Assembly: GCF_001428255.1 (NCBI RefSeq)
Contig: NZ_LMRW01000026.1
Span: 162,481-218,101 of the forward strand
DNA: 55,621 nt
From: Agromyces sp. Soil535
GTDB lineage: Bacteria; Actinomycetota; Actinomycetes; Actinomycetales; Microbacteriaceae
Direction of reading: 5' to 3'
In this document: one piece after another, positions 35,085 through 43,857 of the stretch
Layout: every line of letters starts with the position of its first letter
Position numbering within the stretch: position 1 is the stretch's first letter
Notes under the pieces: model-generated
What the model saw: only the letters and a program-made list of their open reading frames with translations
What the model was told of the DNA's origin: nothing
Database searches by the model: none
Translations under genes and position numbers: made by a program

Positions 35085-36125
35085 ATGACCGTCTCAGACA
35101 CCACCCCCACGAACACGACCACGACCCTGACTCCGACCACGAAAGGACGCACTACCATGCGCGCCATCCAGTTCACCGACTACGGCCAGCCGGCCGTACT
35201 CGAGACCGTCGAGCTCCCACGACCCGAGGCGGGGCCAGGCGAGGCGCTCGTTCGGGTCGCCGGCACGACCTTCAACCAGGTCGACGCCACCATGCGTGCC
35301 GGCTACCTGGCGGAGGTGTTCCCCGTCGACCTGCCGCACGTGCCGGGCATCGACGTCAGCGGCACCGTGATCGCCGTCGGCGAGGGGGTCCCTGTCGACC
35401 TGGTCGGCCGAGACGTCGTCGCGTTCCTGCCGATGACCGGGCCCGGTGCCTCCGCGGAGTACGCGACCGTGCCCGCCGAGCTGATCGCCCCTGCGCCGAC
35501 GTCCATTCCGCTGGCGGATGCCGCGGCGCTGGCCTCGAGCGCGCTCACCGCCTGGCAGGCGATCGTCGAGCAGGCAGACGTTCGCGCCGGGCAGCGTGTG
35601 CTCGTGAACGGCGCCGGCGGCGGTGTCGGCGGCCTCGCCGTGCAGCTCGCCGCCGCGGCCGGCGCGACGGTGGTCGCCACAGCCAGCGCGCGAAGCCGTG
35701 ATGCGGTCGCGGCGCAGGGCGCCTCGCAGGTCATCGACTACACGACGACGCCCGTGGCCGACGCCGTGACCGAGCCGGTCGACGTCGTCCTGAACCTCGT
35801 GCGGACGACGCCCGAGGAGACCGAGGCGCTCGTTTCGCTCGTGAATCCCGGCGGCGTCTTCGTCTCCACGACGACGCCCGGCGTGGTGCCGCCAGGCGCC
35901 GACCTCCGCACCGTGAGCCTCTTCGTCCGCAGCGACGCCGCCCAGCTGGCGCATGTGGTGCAGCTCGTCGACGCCGGCGAGCTGCGAGTCGACGTGAGTG
36001 CGCACTATCCGCTCGAGGCGCTCGCCACGGTGCACCGCCTCGGTGAGGCCGGCGAGCTCCGCGGCAAGGTGGTGCTCACGCCGACGCGCCACGGCGACGG
36101 TGACGGCGATGGCGACCAGCCGTAA
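35085..36125 (+). CDS. zinc-free quinone oxidoreductase / MDR alcohol dehydrogenase family
   Basis: A 346-aa protein, or 322 aa if the ATG at 35157 is used. A Thr-rich leader (TTPTNTTTTLTPTTKG) precedes the family start MRAIQFTDYGQPAVLE. The catalytic N-terminal domain has FPVDLPHVPGIDVSGTV; the NADPH fold carries NGAGGGVGGLAVQLA. There are no structural zinc Cys residues, as in QOR-type enzymes. MarR-controlled QORs often detoxify quinones or electrophiles. AAGGAG before 35085 favours the longer form. Confidence 0.88.
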   Translation: MTVSDTTPTNTTTTLTPTTKGRTTMRAIQFTDYGQPAVLETVELPRPEAGPGEALVRVAGTTFNQVDATMRAGYLAEVFPVDLPHVPGIDVSGTVIAVGEGVPVDLVGRDVVAFLPMTGPGASAEYATVPAELIAPAPTSIPLADAAALASSALTAWQAIVEQADVRAGQRVLVNGAGGGVGGLAVQLAAAAGATVVATASARSRDAVAAQGASQVIDYTTTPVADAVTEPVDVVLNLVRTTPEETEALVSLVNPGGVFVSTTTPGVVPPGADLRTVSLFVRSDAAQLAHVVQLVDAGELRVDVSAHYPLEALATVHRLGEAGELRGKVVLTPTRHGDGDGDGDQP

Positions 36126-36274
36126 GGCGAAGGTGATCGGGCCCGGTGCGGCGATGACGTCGCTGCACCGGGCGACCCACCACGTCGTGTGATCGCCCAC
36201 GGCCGCGGGCACGCGCATGGTTGCCTGCACGCGCACTGCCACGTTCAGGCGGCCGGCGGCGCGCACAGTCATGT

Positions 36275-37792
36275 TCAGGCGGCCGGCTGGGCGTCGGTGC
36301 TCTCCGGCACCGCGCGTGGATCGAGGGTGTCCAACGCGTCGTGTGTGTCGAATGCGTCGTCTGCGTGTTGCTCGTCCGCGCGTCGCTCGCCCCCGACGCG
36401 CTCGCGTCGTCGTCGCAGCCGGTCGGCGATTCGTGTCGGTGATTTCGTGGCCACCGCCCACGTACCGCCGGGATCGAGCCACGCGGGCGGGCGAATGTGG
36501 GGCACGCCCCGCAGCATCCGGATCTGCCACCCCGACGTGTCGATCGTGCGGTGGTGGAACCAGCAGACCATCACCCCGTTGTCGGTGTGGGTGGGACCAC
36601 CCGATTCGTCGGGGATAACGTGGTGGATCTCGCACCACGCCGCCGGAACGGTGCATCCGGGGATGAGGCATCCGCCGTCGCGCAGGGTGATCGCCCTACG
36701 CTGGTGCGCCGTGAAGCACCGCTCGGGGGAACCGAGCTGCAGGATGGCTCCCGCATCGTCGACCACGACCGTCTGGATCCCTCCCGTGCACATCATGTGT
36801 CGTGCGGCTCGCAGCGAGACGGGGATCGCGACGCCGTCGGCGTGGGCGACGCCATGGCCCGACTCCAGATCGCTGGCCCTAACGCTCACCAGCACGGTGG
36901 GCGCGGCACCGCCGATCTTGGGGTGCTCCCCTGAGCGCGCCGCGGAGGCCACGATCACGGCGATCACGTCGTGACGCTGTTGGTCGGGCGTTCGCGTCTC
37001 GGCCTGGGTGGCCAGGTCGGCGCGCTCCTCGGCGGTGAGGAACCCACCGCCCGCGCGGGGCGCGAGATATGCGTCGAAGAGGCGGGTGAGCCCGGCCGCC
37101 ACCTCGGGCATGAGTTCGCCGCTGACGGCGATGAGCCCGTCGCGTGCTCGACCGATGCGGAAACCGCGGCGACGCATGGCCCGCTCGTCGTCGGGTTCGG
37201 GTCCGTCCTGGTCGAGGTACGCCGCCCACGCCCGAGCCTGGATTCGAAGCTCGTCGGCCGCGCACCGCAGCGGCGCGCCCTCGCCTGCGCCGACGGCTTC
37301 GGCGACGAGCGACCGCTCGGCGGCGTCGAGCGCGGCGGGATCAGCCACGATGCGCGCGCGGCCGAGCTCGCGAACGATGACGGATGCCGCATCCGCCCCG
37401 AGCTCGCCTGACCTCAGCCAGGTCGAGACGATCGGAAACTCCGCATCGACAGCCTCGCCCGAGAAGCCGACCCGAGCGCGGGTCGCCGCTCCGACGGCCA
37501 CGCGCCGTCGTGCCTCGGCGCCCGACACCTGCGTGACCCGCTCGACGAGTTCGGAGGGCGACCGGCACCCCATGCGCGCCGACAGCCGCTCGCCCGCGAG
37601 CTCGCGGCGGGACCGTTCGGCGACTTCGCCGGCATACTCGAGGCGTCGCGCGTCGACCACGCGGCCGAGCGACTCGAGATCACGCATCGCGTGCAGGAGC
37701 TCGTCGTCGGAGCACCTCGCGGGAGCGGCCGCTTCCGACGCGGCGAGCAACACCGAGCGGACCTGCTCGAGCGCGTCGCGGAGGGCTTCCAT
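36275..37792 (-). CDS. DUF222 domain HNH endonuclease (13E12-type)
   Basis: A 505-aa protein. The DUF222 part (residues about 20-300) includes ARRLEYAGEVAERSRRELA and GCRSPSELVERVTQVSGAEARRRV; the C-terminal HNH runs RDGGCLIPGCTVPAAWCEIHHVIPDESGGPTHTDNGVMVCWFHHRTID, with two CxxC/H zinc pairs, HH and N/H catalytic residues all present. The family is multi-copy and recombinogenic in actinobacteria, of unclear role. The 3' end carries a 30-bp tandem duplication (36242-36257 and 36272-36287 share 15 of 16 bases) at the stop codon. Confidence 0.88.
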   Translation of the reverse strand: MEALRDALEQVRSVLLAASEAAAPARCSDDELLHAMRDLESLGRVVDARRLEYAGEVAERSRRELAGERLSARMGCRSPSELVERVTQVSGAEARRRVAVGAATRARVGFSGEAVDAEFPIVSTWLRSGELGADAASVIVRELGRARIVADPAALDAAERSLVAEAVGAGEGAPLRCAADELRIQARAWAAYLDQDGPEPDDERAMRRRGFRIGRARDGLIAVSGELMPEVAAGLTRLFDAYLAPRAGGGFLTAEERADLATQAETRTPDQQRHDVIAVIVASAARSGEHPKIGGAAPTVLVSVRASDLESGHGVAHADGVAIPVSLRAARHMMCTGGIQTVVVDDAGAILQLGSPERCFTAHQRRAITLRDGGCLIPGCTVPAAWCEIHHVIPDESGGPTHTDNGVMVCWFHHRTIDTSGWQIRMLRGVPHIRPPAWLDPGGTWAVATKSPTRIADRLRRRRERVGGERRADEQHADDAFDTHDALDTLDPRAVPESTDAQPAA

Positions 37793-38016
37793 ACCGCCAT
37801 CGTGCCATCACCCACTGACATTGAATCGGGATAGAAAGCCCTGATGAGCCTGTGAATAATCCCACTCTGCATGGGGTTGTGGAGGACGAGTCGTGCGAAG
37901 CCGCTCGAGCGGCGGCCGAGCGAGGCCGAGCGGCGGCGAGCGCGGCGAGCGTGGCGAGCGGAGCCCAGCGGCGGCCCGCATCGCGGCCGAGTGGCGGAGT
38001 AGGTCATCACGGGCCG

Positions 38017-38397
38017 TCATGAGCGACGCGCCCGGAACTGATCGACCCGTCGGTCGATCACGGTGCCGGCCGGCCACCGGCTCGCGAGCTCGAGCATCTC
38101 CTCAGCGACATCCGCCGCCCATTCGACAGGCCAGCCCATCACCCAGGCTCGCCTCGAAAACGAGGACCAGGTCATCGCGGGTGAAGCCCGGGTTCTCAAT
38201 GACCCTTGCCGTCGTGGTGGCTCGATGCGAATGCAGGCCGGCGAATGCGTGCCCGCATCCGCACGGCCCATCGGGATCGCGGCGATCGGCGCGCACGGCT
38301 CCTGCACCCAGACCGGTTCGCCTTCGACGCACCAGTGGTAGTCGCCTGCATGCGCTCCCTGTGTGAGCGCGGTGGCCACCAACATCCTCATGTTCAC
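38017..38397 (-). pseudogene. small CxCG-type conserved protein with two compensating frameshifts
   Basis: The start, MNMRMLVATALTQGAHAGDYHWCVEGEPVWVQEPC, reads in one frame. From about 38290 the expected sequence DRRDPDGPCGCGHAFAGLHSHRATTTA continues in another, and from about 38137 GWPVEWAADVAEEMLELASRWPAGT returns to the first. Joined, they make a protein of about 126 aa of the type I know as DUF7715-like. The start has GGAG 5 nt upstream. Two shifts that cancel suggest either decay or local sequence errors. Confidence 0.6.
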
Positions 38398-38594
38398 TCC
38401 GCCTCGGCACGAGCGATGACGCGACGTTATCGGGGCCCACCGAAGTGGAGACCGAGGCGGTGGCTCTGCAACATTCGGCTCGCGGATGAATCATTTCTGC
38501 GTCCCGGTGGGCGTCGCATCCTGAGCCCTCGCCGCACGTGCGGCAGGTCGGTACGCTGAACTTGGAATCAGACCGGAGAGGGTGGGTGAGTTCC

Positions 38595-38864
38595 ATGTAT
38601 GCGACGAAGCACTGGAGCATCACCGTCGACATCGACGAAGAAGAGAACACCACGCTGGCACACGTCAGCCTGCGCACGCCCGCGGGTCAGGATGTGACTG
38701 GCGTCGGCCAGGCACAGCGCAACCCACTCGATCCGAGCGTGCCCGAGATCGGCGACGAGCTCGCGGTGGCGCGCGCGTTGCGCAACCTCGCCGAGCGATT
38801 GCTGCACACCACGGAGAAGGACATCAAGGGCGCCACCGGGGAGTCGGCGCACCTGCACCGGTAG
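38595..38864 (+). CDS. DUF1876 (dsRBD-like) family protein
   Basis: An 89-aa protein with the family pattern KHWSITVDIDEEENTTLAHVSL, the 'G-x-G-x-A-x-R-x-P-x-D' block (GVGQAQRNPLDPSVPEIGDELAVARALRNLAERLL) and a C-terminal helix. Small actinobacterial proteins of this kind have no known function. The ATG at 38595 matches the family start. Confidence 0.85.
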   Translation: MYATKHWSITVDIDEEENTTLAHVSLRTPAGQDVTGVGQAQRNPLDPSVPEIGDELAVARALRNLAERLLHTTEKDIKGATGESAHLHR

Positions 38865-38935
38865 TACCGAGCGCCCGAGAGCACCGAGCGGCCGACTCGC
38901 CGGGTGCCACGGATGCCGCAGACAAAGCGTGCGCG

Positions 38936-38955
38936 TCGGATGCCGCGGCATCCGA
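38936..38955. terminator. 20-bp perfect palindrome between convergent genes
   Basis: TCGGATGCCGCGGCATCCGA lies in the 99-bp gap between the DUF1876 gene and the GTPase gene, which end towards each other. It is built from two head-to-head copies of the abundant CGGATGC heptamer. Confidence 0.45.
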
Positions 38956-38963
38956 TGACGCGC

Positions 38964-40529
38964 TCAGCTCGTGGTCGTGACCGCGCTTCGGTCGGCGTGC
39001 AGCGCGCCCGGGTAGAGATCGTCGAGGAGTCCGAGCGCAAGCTTGCGGAGCACGTCTTCGAGCGACCGCTGCACGGCCTCCTCGCTCTCGCCACGCCGAC
39101 CCCAGATCGCCGCGAGACGATCCTGCTCGGCGACCACCGCGTCGACGACCATCGGTCGCCAGTGCGGCGGGTACTCGCCCTGCCGCCAGGCGCCTCGTCC
39201 GCGCCCGTAGTGCGCGACGGCCAGGTAGCGCAGCAGCGCGGAGGTCACGAGCCCGTCGAGGAACGCCTCCTCCCAGCGCAGGCTCGATTCGGTCCGGCCG
39301 CGCACGACGTTGACGCCCTGTGCGACGCCCGCGCCGCCGAGTGCGCCGATGATGGCGCCGGCCACCATGCCGGCGCCGAACGTGAGGCCGCCGGCGATGA
39401 GGTCGGCGCCGAGGCCCGTGAGTGCGCCCGAGACGACACCGGAGACCGCGGCGGTGCGGGTCCCGTCGAGCGGCGCATCGATGTGCACGTCGCCCGCCAC
39501 CCGCTCGAGCACCTCTTCGGCCGCTCGCCCCTCAAGCCGGTGGATCGCGATGAGCCGCTCCAGGCCCTGCCGCAGGTCGGCCTGCAGTCGAGCGGCCATC
39601 TGTTCCTCGGCATCCGTTCGGGCTTGCGTTCGCGCCGGGCCCTGCAGGCCGAGGGAACCGCCGACCCGCTTCGCGAGCGATTCGGACGCCGGCGGAGGCA
39701 CCGTCACGCGGTCGGCGGCGGCCCGCGCGATCGGCCCGGCAAGCGCCGACATCGCCGCTTGGAACTCGTCCATGCGCAGCTCACGCCAGGCGGCGGCCAA
39801 CCGGGCGAAGGCCGACCGCGAGGCATCCGGAACCAGTGGCTCGATCGCCCCGAACAGCGTGAACTCCTGCACCCAGCAGCGGGCGAACGCGTCGAAGGCG
39901 AGCACCTCGCGCTCGGGGGTGGAGTCGCCGAGCGCGGCACGCCAGCGTGCGGCGTCGGCCTCCTCCACCGCCCGCTCGCGCGGCGGACCGGTCTGGTTGA
40001 GCAGCACGAGCACGGGCTTGCCGATCCACTCGAGCACTTCGAGCTCGGAGGCGAGGTAGCCGGCGTCGGCGGGCGCCTCGGCCGCGTTCACGAGGTAGAG
40101 CACGACGTCGGCCTGCTCGGCGACGTTGCGCACGGCGAGCTGGCTGAGCCACAGCACACGGTCCTGGTAGCGGTCCCACACCTGAGACAGGAACCACCCG
40201 ATGGGGTTACGGTCCTGCCGCAGCCGGCGCGCGAGTCGCACGCTGTCGCCGAAGCCCGGGGTATCCCACAGCGTGAGCAGGTCGCCGTCGGCCGTCTGCA
40301 CGAGCGGGTATGGCGTCGCCTCGGCGGTGACGTGCGGGGCGTCGCGCACCTCGCCGACGTCGCGCCCGAGCAGCGTGCGCGCGAGCGTCGTCTTGCCCGC
40401 GTTGGTGTGCGAAATGAGCGAGAGCGAGACGGCGCCGGCGTCGAGGCCCGCCGGTCGAGTAGCCGGCGCAGCCGGCGTATCGAGACCCCGGCCTTGGTCG
40501 GGCTGAGCGGATGCCGCGTGGTCGCTCAT
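38964..40529 (-). CDS. DUF3482-type GTPase with glycine-rich membrane segment
   Basis: A 521-aa protein. G1 is SHTNAGKTTLARTLLG (K46), G3 is LWDTPGFGDS (D89), and a LVLLNQTG segment takes the place of the NKxD motif. The C-terminal third has a hydrophobic, glycine-rich stretch (TGLGADLIAGGLTFGAGMVAGAIIGALGGAGVAQG), likely membrane-inserting. This pairs with the upstream DUF2868 protein, whose stop overlaps this start (ATGA). The pair recurs in many bacteria and is unstudied. Residues 15-26 are encoded by a palindromic repeat element (40453-40487). Confidence 0.85.
   Translation of the reverse strand: MSDHAASAQPDQGRGLDTPAAPATRPAGLDAGAVSLSLISHTNAGKTTLARTLLGRDVGEVRDAPHVTAEATPYPLVQTADGDLLTLWDTPGFGDSVRLARRLRQDRNPIGWFLSQVWDRYQDRVLWLSQLAVRNVAEQADVVLYLVNAAEAPADAGYLASELEVLEWIGKPVLVLLNQTGPPRERAVEEADAARWRAALGDSTPEREVLAFDAFARCWVQEFTLFGAIEPLVPDASRSAFARLAAAWRELRMDEFQAAMSALAGPIARAAADRVTVPPPASESLAKRVGGSLGLQGPARTQARTDAEEQMAARLQADLRQGLERLIAIHRLEGRAAEEVLERVAGDVHIDAPLDGTRTAAVSGVVSGALTGLGADLIAGGLTFGAGMVAGAIIGALGGAGVAQGVNVVRGRTESSLRWEEAFLDGLVTSALLRYLAVAHYGRGRGAWRQGEYPPHWRPMVVDAVVAEQDRLAAIWGRRGESEEAVQRSLEDVLRKLALGLLDDLYPGALHADRSAVTTTS
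40453..40487. repeat. palindromic repeat element inside the GTPase gene
   Basis: 35 bp, GGTCGAGTAGCCGGCGCA followed by GCCGGCGTATCGAGACC, an imperfect palindrome with GGTC/GACC ends. The core is shared with 15464-15508. It adds codons to a variable N-terminal tail without breaking the frame. Confidence 0.6.
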
Positions 40530-42007
40530 GTCCGCCTCGCGTCGGGCTTGGCGTCGCCATTGTGAGCAGATGCCGCGTCGGCGAGCTGCGCCTCGGCGGC
40601 GGCCAGGTCGGGCTCGGCGAGGTCGACGAACACCGCGACGCCGCCGTGCGCCTCGATCAGCTCGCGCCACACGGCGCGGCGCTCCTCGCGGCGCGCGGCG
40701 TCGTCGTCCCAACGCGCGAGGAACGCGGACTCGTCGACGAGCACGACGGTCGGTCCGGATGCCGCGGCGCGACCGCCCGCGCCGAGCGTCGCGAGGAACG
40801 CCCCGTGCGCGACGTCCTCGGGCGTGGCCGTGAGGCTGAACAGCGGCATTCGGATCTCGGGCGTGCCCGCGGCATCCGTCGCCGGACTCAACCACTCGTC
40901 GTCACCCCACCCGACGGGTGCATCGATGGTCGCGGCCGCGTTGCCGTACGCCCGCGCGAGGATCGCCTCGAGCCCCGCTCGCGCCTCGGGCGTGAGCGTG
41001 TAGCTGTACGGGATGACGCGCACCCGCGTCGGCTCACCCACCCACCCCGCAACGAGCCGGCGGTAGTACGGCTCGTCGAGCGGCGGCGGAACGTTCTTCG
41101 CGCGGCGCCGCTCGACCAGCCCCGTGACGATGGCGAGCACGAGTCGCGGAATGATGACGACCACGGCGACCGTGCCGGCCATGAGGTGCATCCACATCGC
41201 GGCGTTCTCGCTCGCGGGCGCCCGGATCGCCTCGATCGCGGCCACGTCGGGCACCGGGATGCCGGTGAGCCACGAGCCCGGCGCGAGCGTCACGGACAGC
41301 AGCGCGTGCACCTGCTCGGCGCCGAGGAACGTGCTCTCCCACGACGCGCGGTACTCGAACGCGAGCCCGCGCGTGTACAGGCCGGCGATCACGCCGAGCG
41401 CGGTCGCCGCCGCCGCGACGTGCAGCACGCGCGCGGCGCGCGCTCCGTACAGCGGCGCGGCGATGCGCGCCCACTCGCGAGGCAGCGCGGCGAGCACCGT
41501 GCGGCGGGCGGCGGTCGCGGCATCCGCTCGACTGCTCTCGCCGCCGCCGCGCACCGCCGCGATGCGGATCAGCGACGCCCGCAGCGGACCGGCCGCGCCA
41601 CCGCGGAGCACCAGCGGCCGCACGAGCAGCCAGACGTACACGACCAGGTTCCATACGACGAGCGCGAACACCGGCGGCGCGAGCAGGTTGATGCTCGTCC
41701 CGCCGCCGATGCGGTCGATGAGCACGCCGAAGACGAACGCGCCGACCACGGTCACGACGCCCACCCACGGCCGCCACCGGATGCCGCGCACCGTGCGCGT
41801 CACGGCGGGCTGGCGCGTGCCGATGCGCTCGAGCACGAGCTGCGCGCGCCGCCCGAGGAACTCCGCGGCGCTCGCCCGCTCCCCCACGATGGCCGCCGCC
41901 GCTCGGCTGGCCCACTCGCGGTCGGCGTCCGTCCACAGCACCCGATCGCGGTCGGCCGTCTCGACGGCGCGCGCCGCGGTCGTGTCGAGGGCGGCCGACT
42001 CGTCCAT
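40526..42007 (-). CDS. DUF2868 membrane protein
   Basis: A 493-aa protein with about four to five membrane segments (PWVGVVTVVGAFVFGVLI, VFALVVWNLVVYVWLLV, LHVAAAATALGVIAGLY, TVAVVVIIPRLVLAIV), the family blocks GGGTSINLLAPPVFALVVWNLVVY and RASWESTFL, and a large C-terminal cytoplasmic domain (PTVVLVDESAF, ELIEAHGGVAVFVDLAEP). It is the partner of the GTPase encoded next. Together they look like a membrane-bound GTPase machine; the role is unknown. The start codon is at 42007. Confidence 0.85.
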   Translation of the reverse strand: MDESAALDTTAARAVETADRDRVLWTDADREWASRAAAAIVGERASAAEFLGRRAQLVLERIGTRQPAVTRTVRGIRWRPWVGVVTVVGAFVFGVLIDRIGGGTSINLLAPPVFALVVWNLVVYVWLLVRPLVLRGGAAGPLRASLIRIAAVRGGGESSRADAATAARRTVLAALPREWARIAAPLYGARAARVLHVAAAATALGVIAGLYTRGLAFEYRASWESTFLGAEQVHALLSVTLAPGSWLTGIPVPDVAAIEAIRAPASENAAMWMHLMAGTVAVVVIIPRLVLAIVTGLVERRRAKNVPPPLDEPYYRRLVAGWVGEPTRVRVIPYSYTLTPEARAGLEAILARAYGNAAATIDAPVGWGDDEWLSPATDAAGTPEIRMPLFSLTATPEDVAHGAFLATLGAGGRAAASGPTVVLVDESAFLARWDDDAARREERRAVWRELIEAHGGVAVFVDLAEPDLAAAEAQLADAASAHNGDAKPDARRT

Positions 42008-42216
42008 ATTCGGGGAGTCTATGCCGGGGTCTTCCTCAGAAATGGATTCACCCGCGCAAATGGTCAGTCGTAGGGCCGGGCCTGTGAGTCTGGATCCGCT
42101 CCGTGCGAGCCATACAGAAACACGAGCTATAACAGGAAACGGAAGGCGAATTCGGTACAAGGTTCGCTTCCCGCAACCGACAACTCCGCGCGTCTCGCGC
42201 GGTACTCTCGAAGTCC

Positions 42217-43428
42217 ATGATTCCCGATCTCACGCCACCAGACTTGCACCCGTTGCGGGTGAGCGAACGTCCCGACTTCGAAGCCGGTGATACGGCGATC
42301 CGAGTTGTGGATCTGTTCGCCGGGTGCGGAGGGCTGACACTCGGGATTGCGCAAGCGGCGCGCGCGCACGGGTTCTCGCTCGAAATTCCGCTCGCGGTCG
42401 ACTTCGAACGGATCGCGGCCGAGGTGTACCGGGCGAATTTCCCGGGTGCCAAGCGTGTGGATGTGGCGCCGGTCCAGTCGCTGTTCGATGGCGACCCGGG
42501 AAAGGGCGACGAGCCGCGGAAGGCGTTCACACTCGCCGAGGCGCGCATCCACAAGGATGTCGGTGCGATCGACGCTCTGATTGGCGGCCCGCCCTGTCAG
42601 GGGCATAGCAACCTCAACAACCACACCCGCCGCGTCGACGCGAAGAACGCCCTGTACCTGCGTATGGTTCGGGCGGCCCAGGTGCTCGAGCCGCGCATCG
42701 TGCTTATAGAGAATGTGCCGGCTGTGGTGAACGACCGCCACGACGGTGAAGGCGTCGTCACTCGAGCCGAGGCGCGGCTGAACGCAATGGGTTATCGGGT
42801 CGAGGCACGCATCATCCCAATCGCCCAGCTCGGAGTCGCCCAAACCCGTCGCCGTCACGTCATGATCGCCACGATGCCAGGCGAACAGCTCCCCGGCGAC
42901 CTCTTCGACGAGCTCGAAGCGTCGGCTGTGAGCCGCGACCTCCAGTGGGCGATCGGCGACCTCACCGATTCTCCCGAGCGCGCGACGACGATCTTCGATA
43001 AGGCCCCACAGGCCAAGGTGGAGAACCTCAAGCGGATGCAGTGGCTACTCGACCGCCCCGGGGTGTTCGACCTGCCGAACGAGCTTCGTCCTGAGTGCCA
43101 CCGCGGAGACCACTCGTACAAGTCGATGTATGGCCAGCTCAGGTGGAACGAGCCCGCCCAGACAATCACCTCCGGCTACGGCTCGATCGGCCAGGGCCGC
43201 TACATGCACCCCTCCCGGCCGCGGGCACTGACCGCCCATGAGGCGGCCCGCATCCAGGGTTTCCCCGACTACTTCGATTTCTCCGCCTGCCGCACGCGCA
43301 GCGAGTTGAGCGTGATGATCGGCAACGCGGTCCCACCACAAGTTGGGGAACGGGTGTTCTCACTGTTGCTCGACTTCCGCGAGAACTCACGGATCTCGCG
43401 CGAACGCGGATATGCATCAGGTGTGTGA
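42217..43428 (+). CDS. C5-cytosine DNA methyltransferase
   Basis: A 403-aa enzyme with all main m5C motifs: I VVDLFAGCGGLTLG (F34-G39), IV GGPPCQGHSN with catalytic C127, VI ENVPAV (E165), VIII QTRRR (209-213), IX-region ALTAHEAARIQGFPDYF and X GNAVPPQVG (369-). It transfers methyl from SAM to cytosine in a short target that cannot be read from sequence. The stretch between VIII and IX is short. -10-like TACTCT lies 8 nt before the ATG. It is the first gene of the defence island; Vsr and HNH genes at its far end are common companions of m5C methyltransferases. Confidence 0.93.
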   Translation: MIPDLTPPDLHPLRVSERPDFEAGDTAIRVVDLFAGCGGLTLGIAQAARAHGFSLEIPLAVDFERIAAEVYRANFPGAKRVDVAPVQSLFDGDPGKGDEPRKAFTLAEARIHKDVGAIDALIGGPPCQGHSNLNNHTRRVDAKNALYLRMVRAAQVLEPRIVLIENVPAVVNDRHDGEGVVTRAEARLNAMGYRVEARIIPIAQLGVAQTRRRHVMIATMPGEQLPGDLFDELEASAVSRDLQWAIGDLTDSPERATTIFDKAPQAKVENLKRMQWLLDRPGVFDLPNELRPECHRGDHSYKSMYGQLRWNEPAQTITSGYGSIGQGRYMHPSRPRALTAHEAARIQGFPDYFDFSACRTRSELSVMIGNAVPPQVGERVFSLLLDFRENSRISRERGYASGV

Positions 43429-43857
43429 GGACGCCGATCGCGTGTAAACAAGTTCTCGGTGCGCAGGCGTGTCGAGGGACTATTGCTCGAACGGATGCGG
43501 TCATCGACACGAGCGAGACACCCCCGGGAAGGCACCAAAAGTCGACTGCGAGCTGACCTCGGCCCCCAGGTTGTGGTCAGCTCACGGACCACGAACGTCA
43601 GGGCGCCGCAACCTGAAACAGATCGACGTCGCCGAGGTGCCCCATTTTATGCTCGAATTCTGGGCGACGTTCCCGAAGCGGGTGCTTGCTACCCATGATC
43701 GACCTGCTACCTCCTGCGCCCCGAGACTGATGGACTGCCGCCTACTCGAGGGCCATCGAAACCCGGGCGTGTCGACCGTCGACGGCATAGTGTCGAGTGG
43801 AGCGTGCAGCGATACGATCGCGACGCAACCACGTTAGAGGCTCGAAGGGCTCGTGTA
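43429..43857. other. 429-bp gap between methyltransferase and ATPase operon
   Basis: No ORF here has recognisable features or good codon use. It includes a GTCGACC-GTCGACGG repeat at about 43770-43784 and a TAGTGT hexamer at about 43787, which could belong to the promoter of the downstream operon. Being this long, it separates the methyltransferase from the ATPase genes as its own transcription unit. Confidence 0.4.

Noticed and set aside
37905..38000. GAGCGGCGGC-rich stretch as a CRISPR-like or regulated repeat array
   Set aside because: Units are irregular and spacerless; it is low-complexity GC-rich sequence.
43469..43837. A 122-codon plus-strand open frame between the methyltransferase and ATPase genes
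   Set aside because: No ribosome binding site, no recognisable motif and poor codon use; it may be chance.
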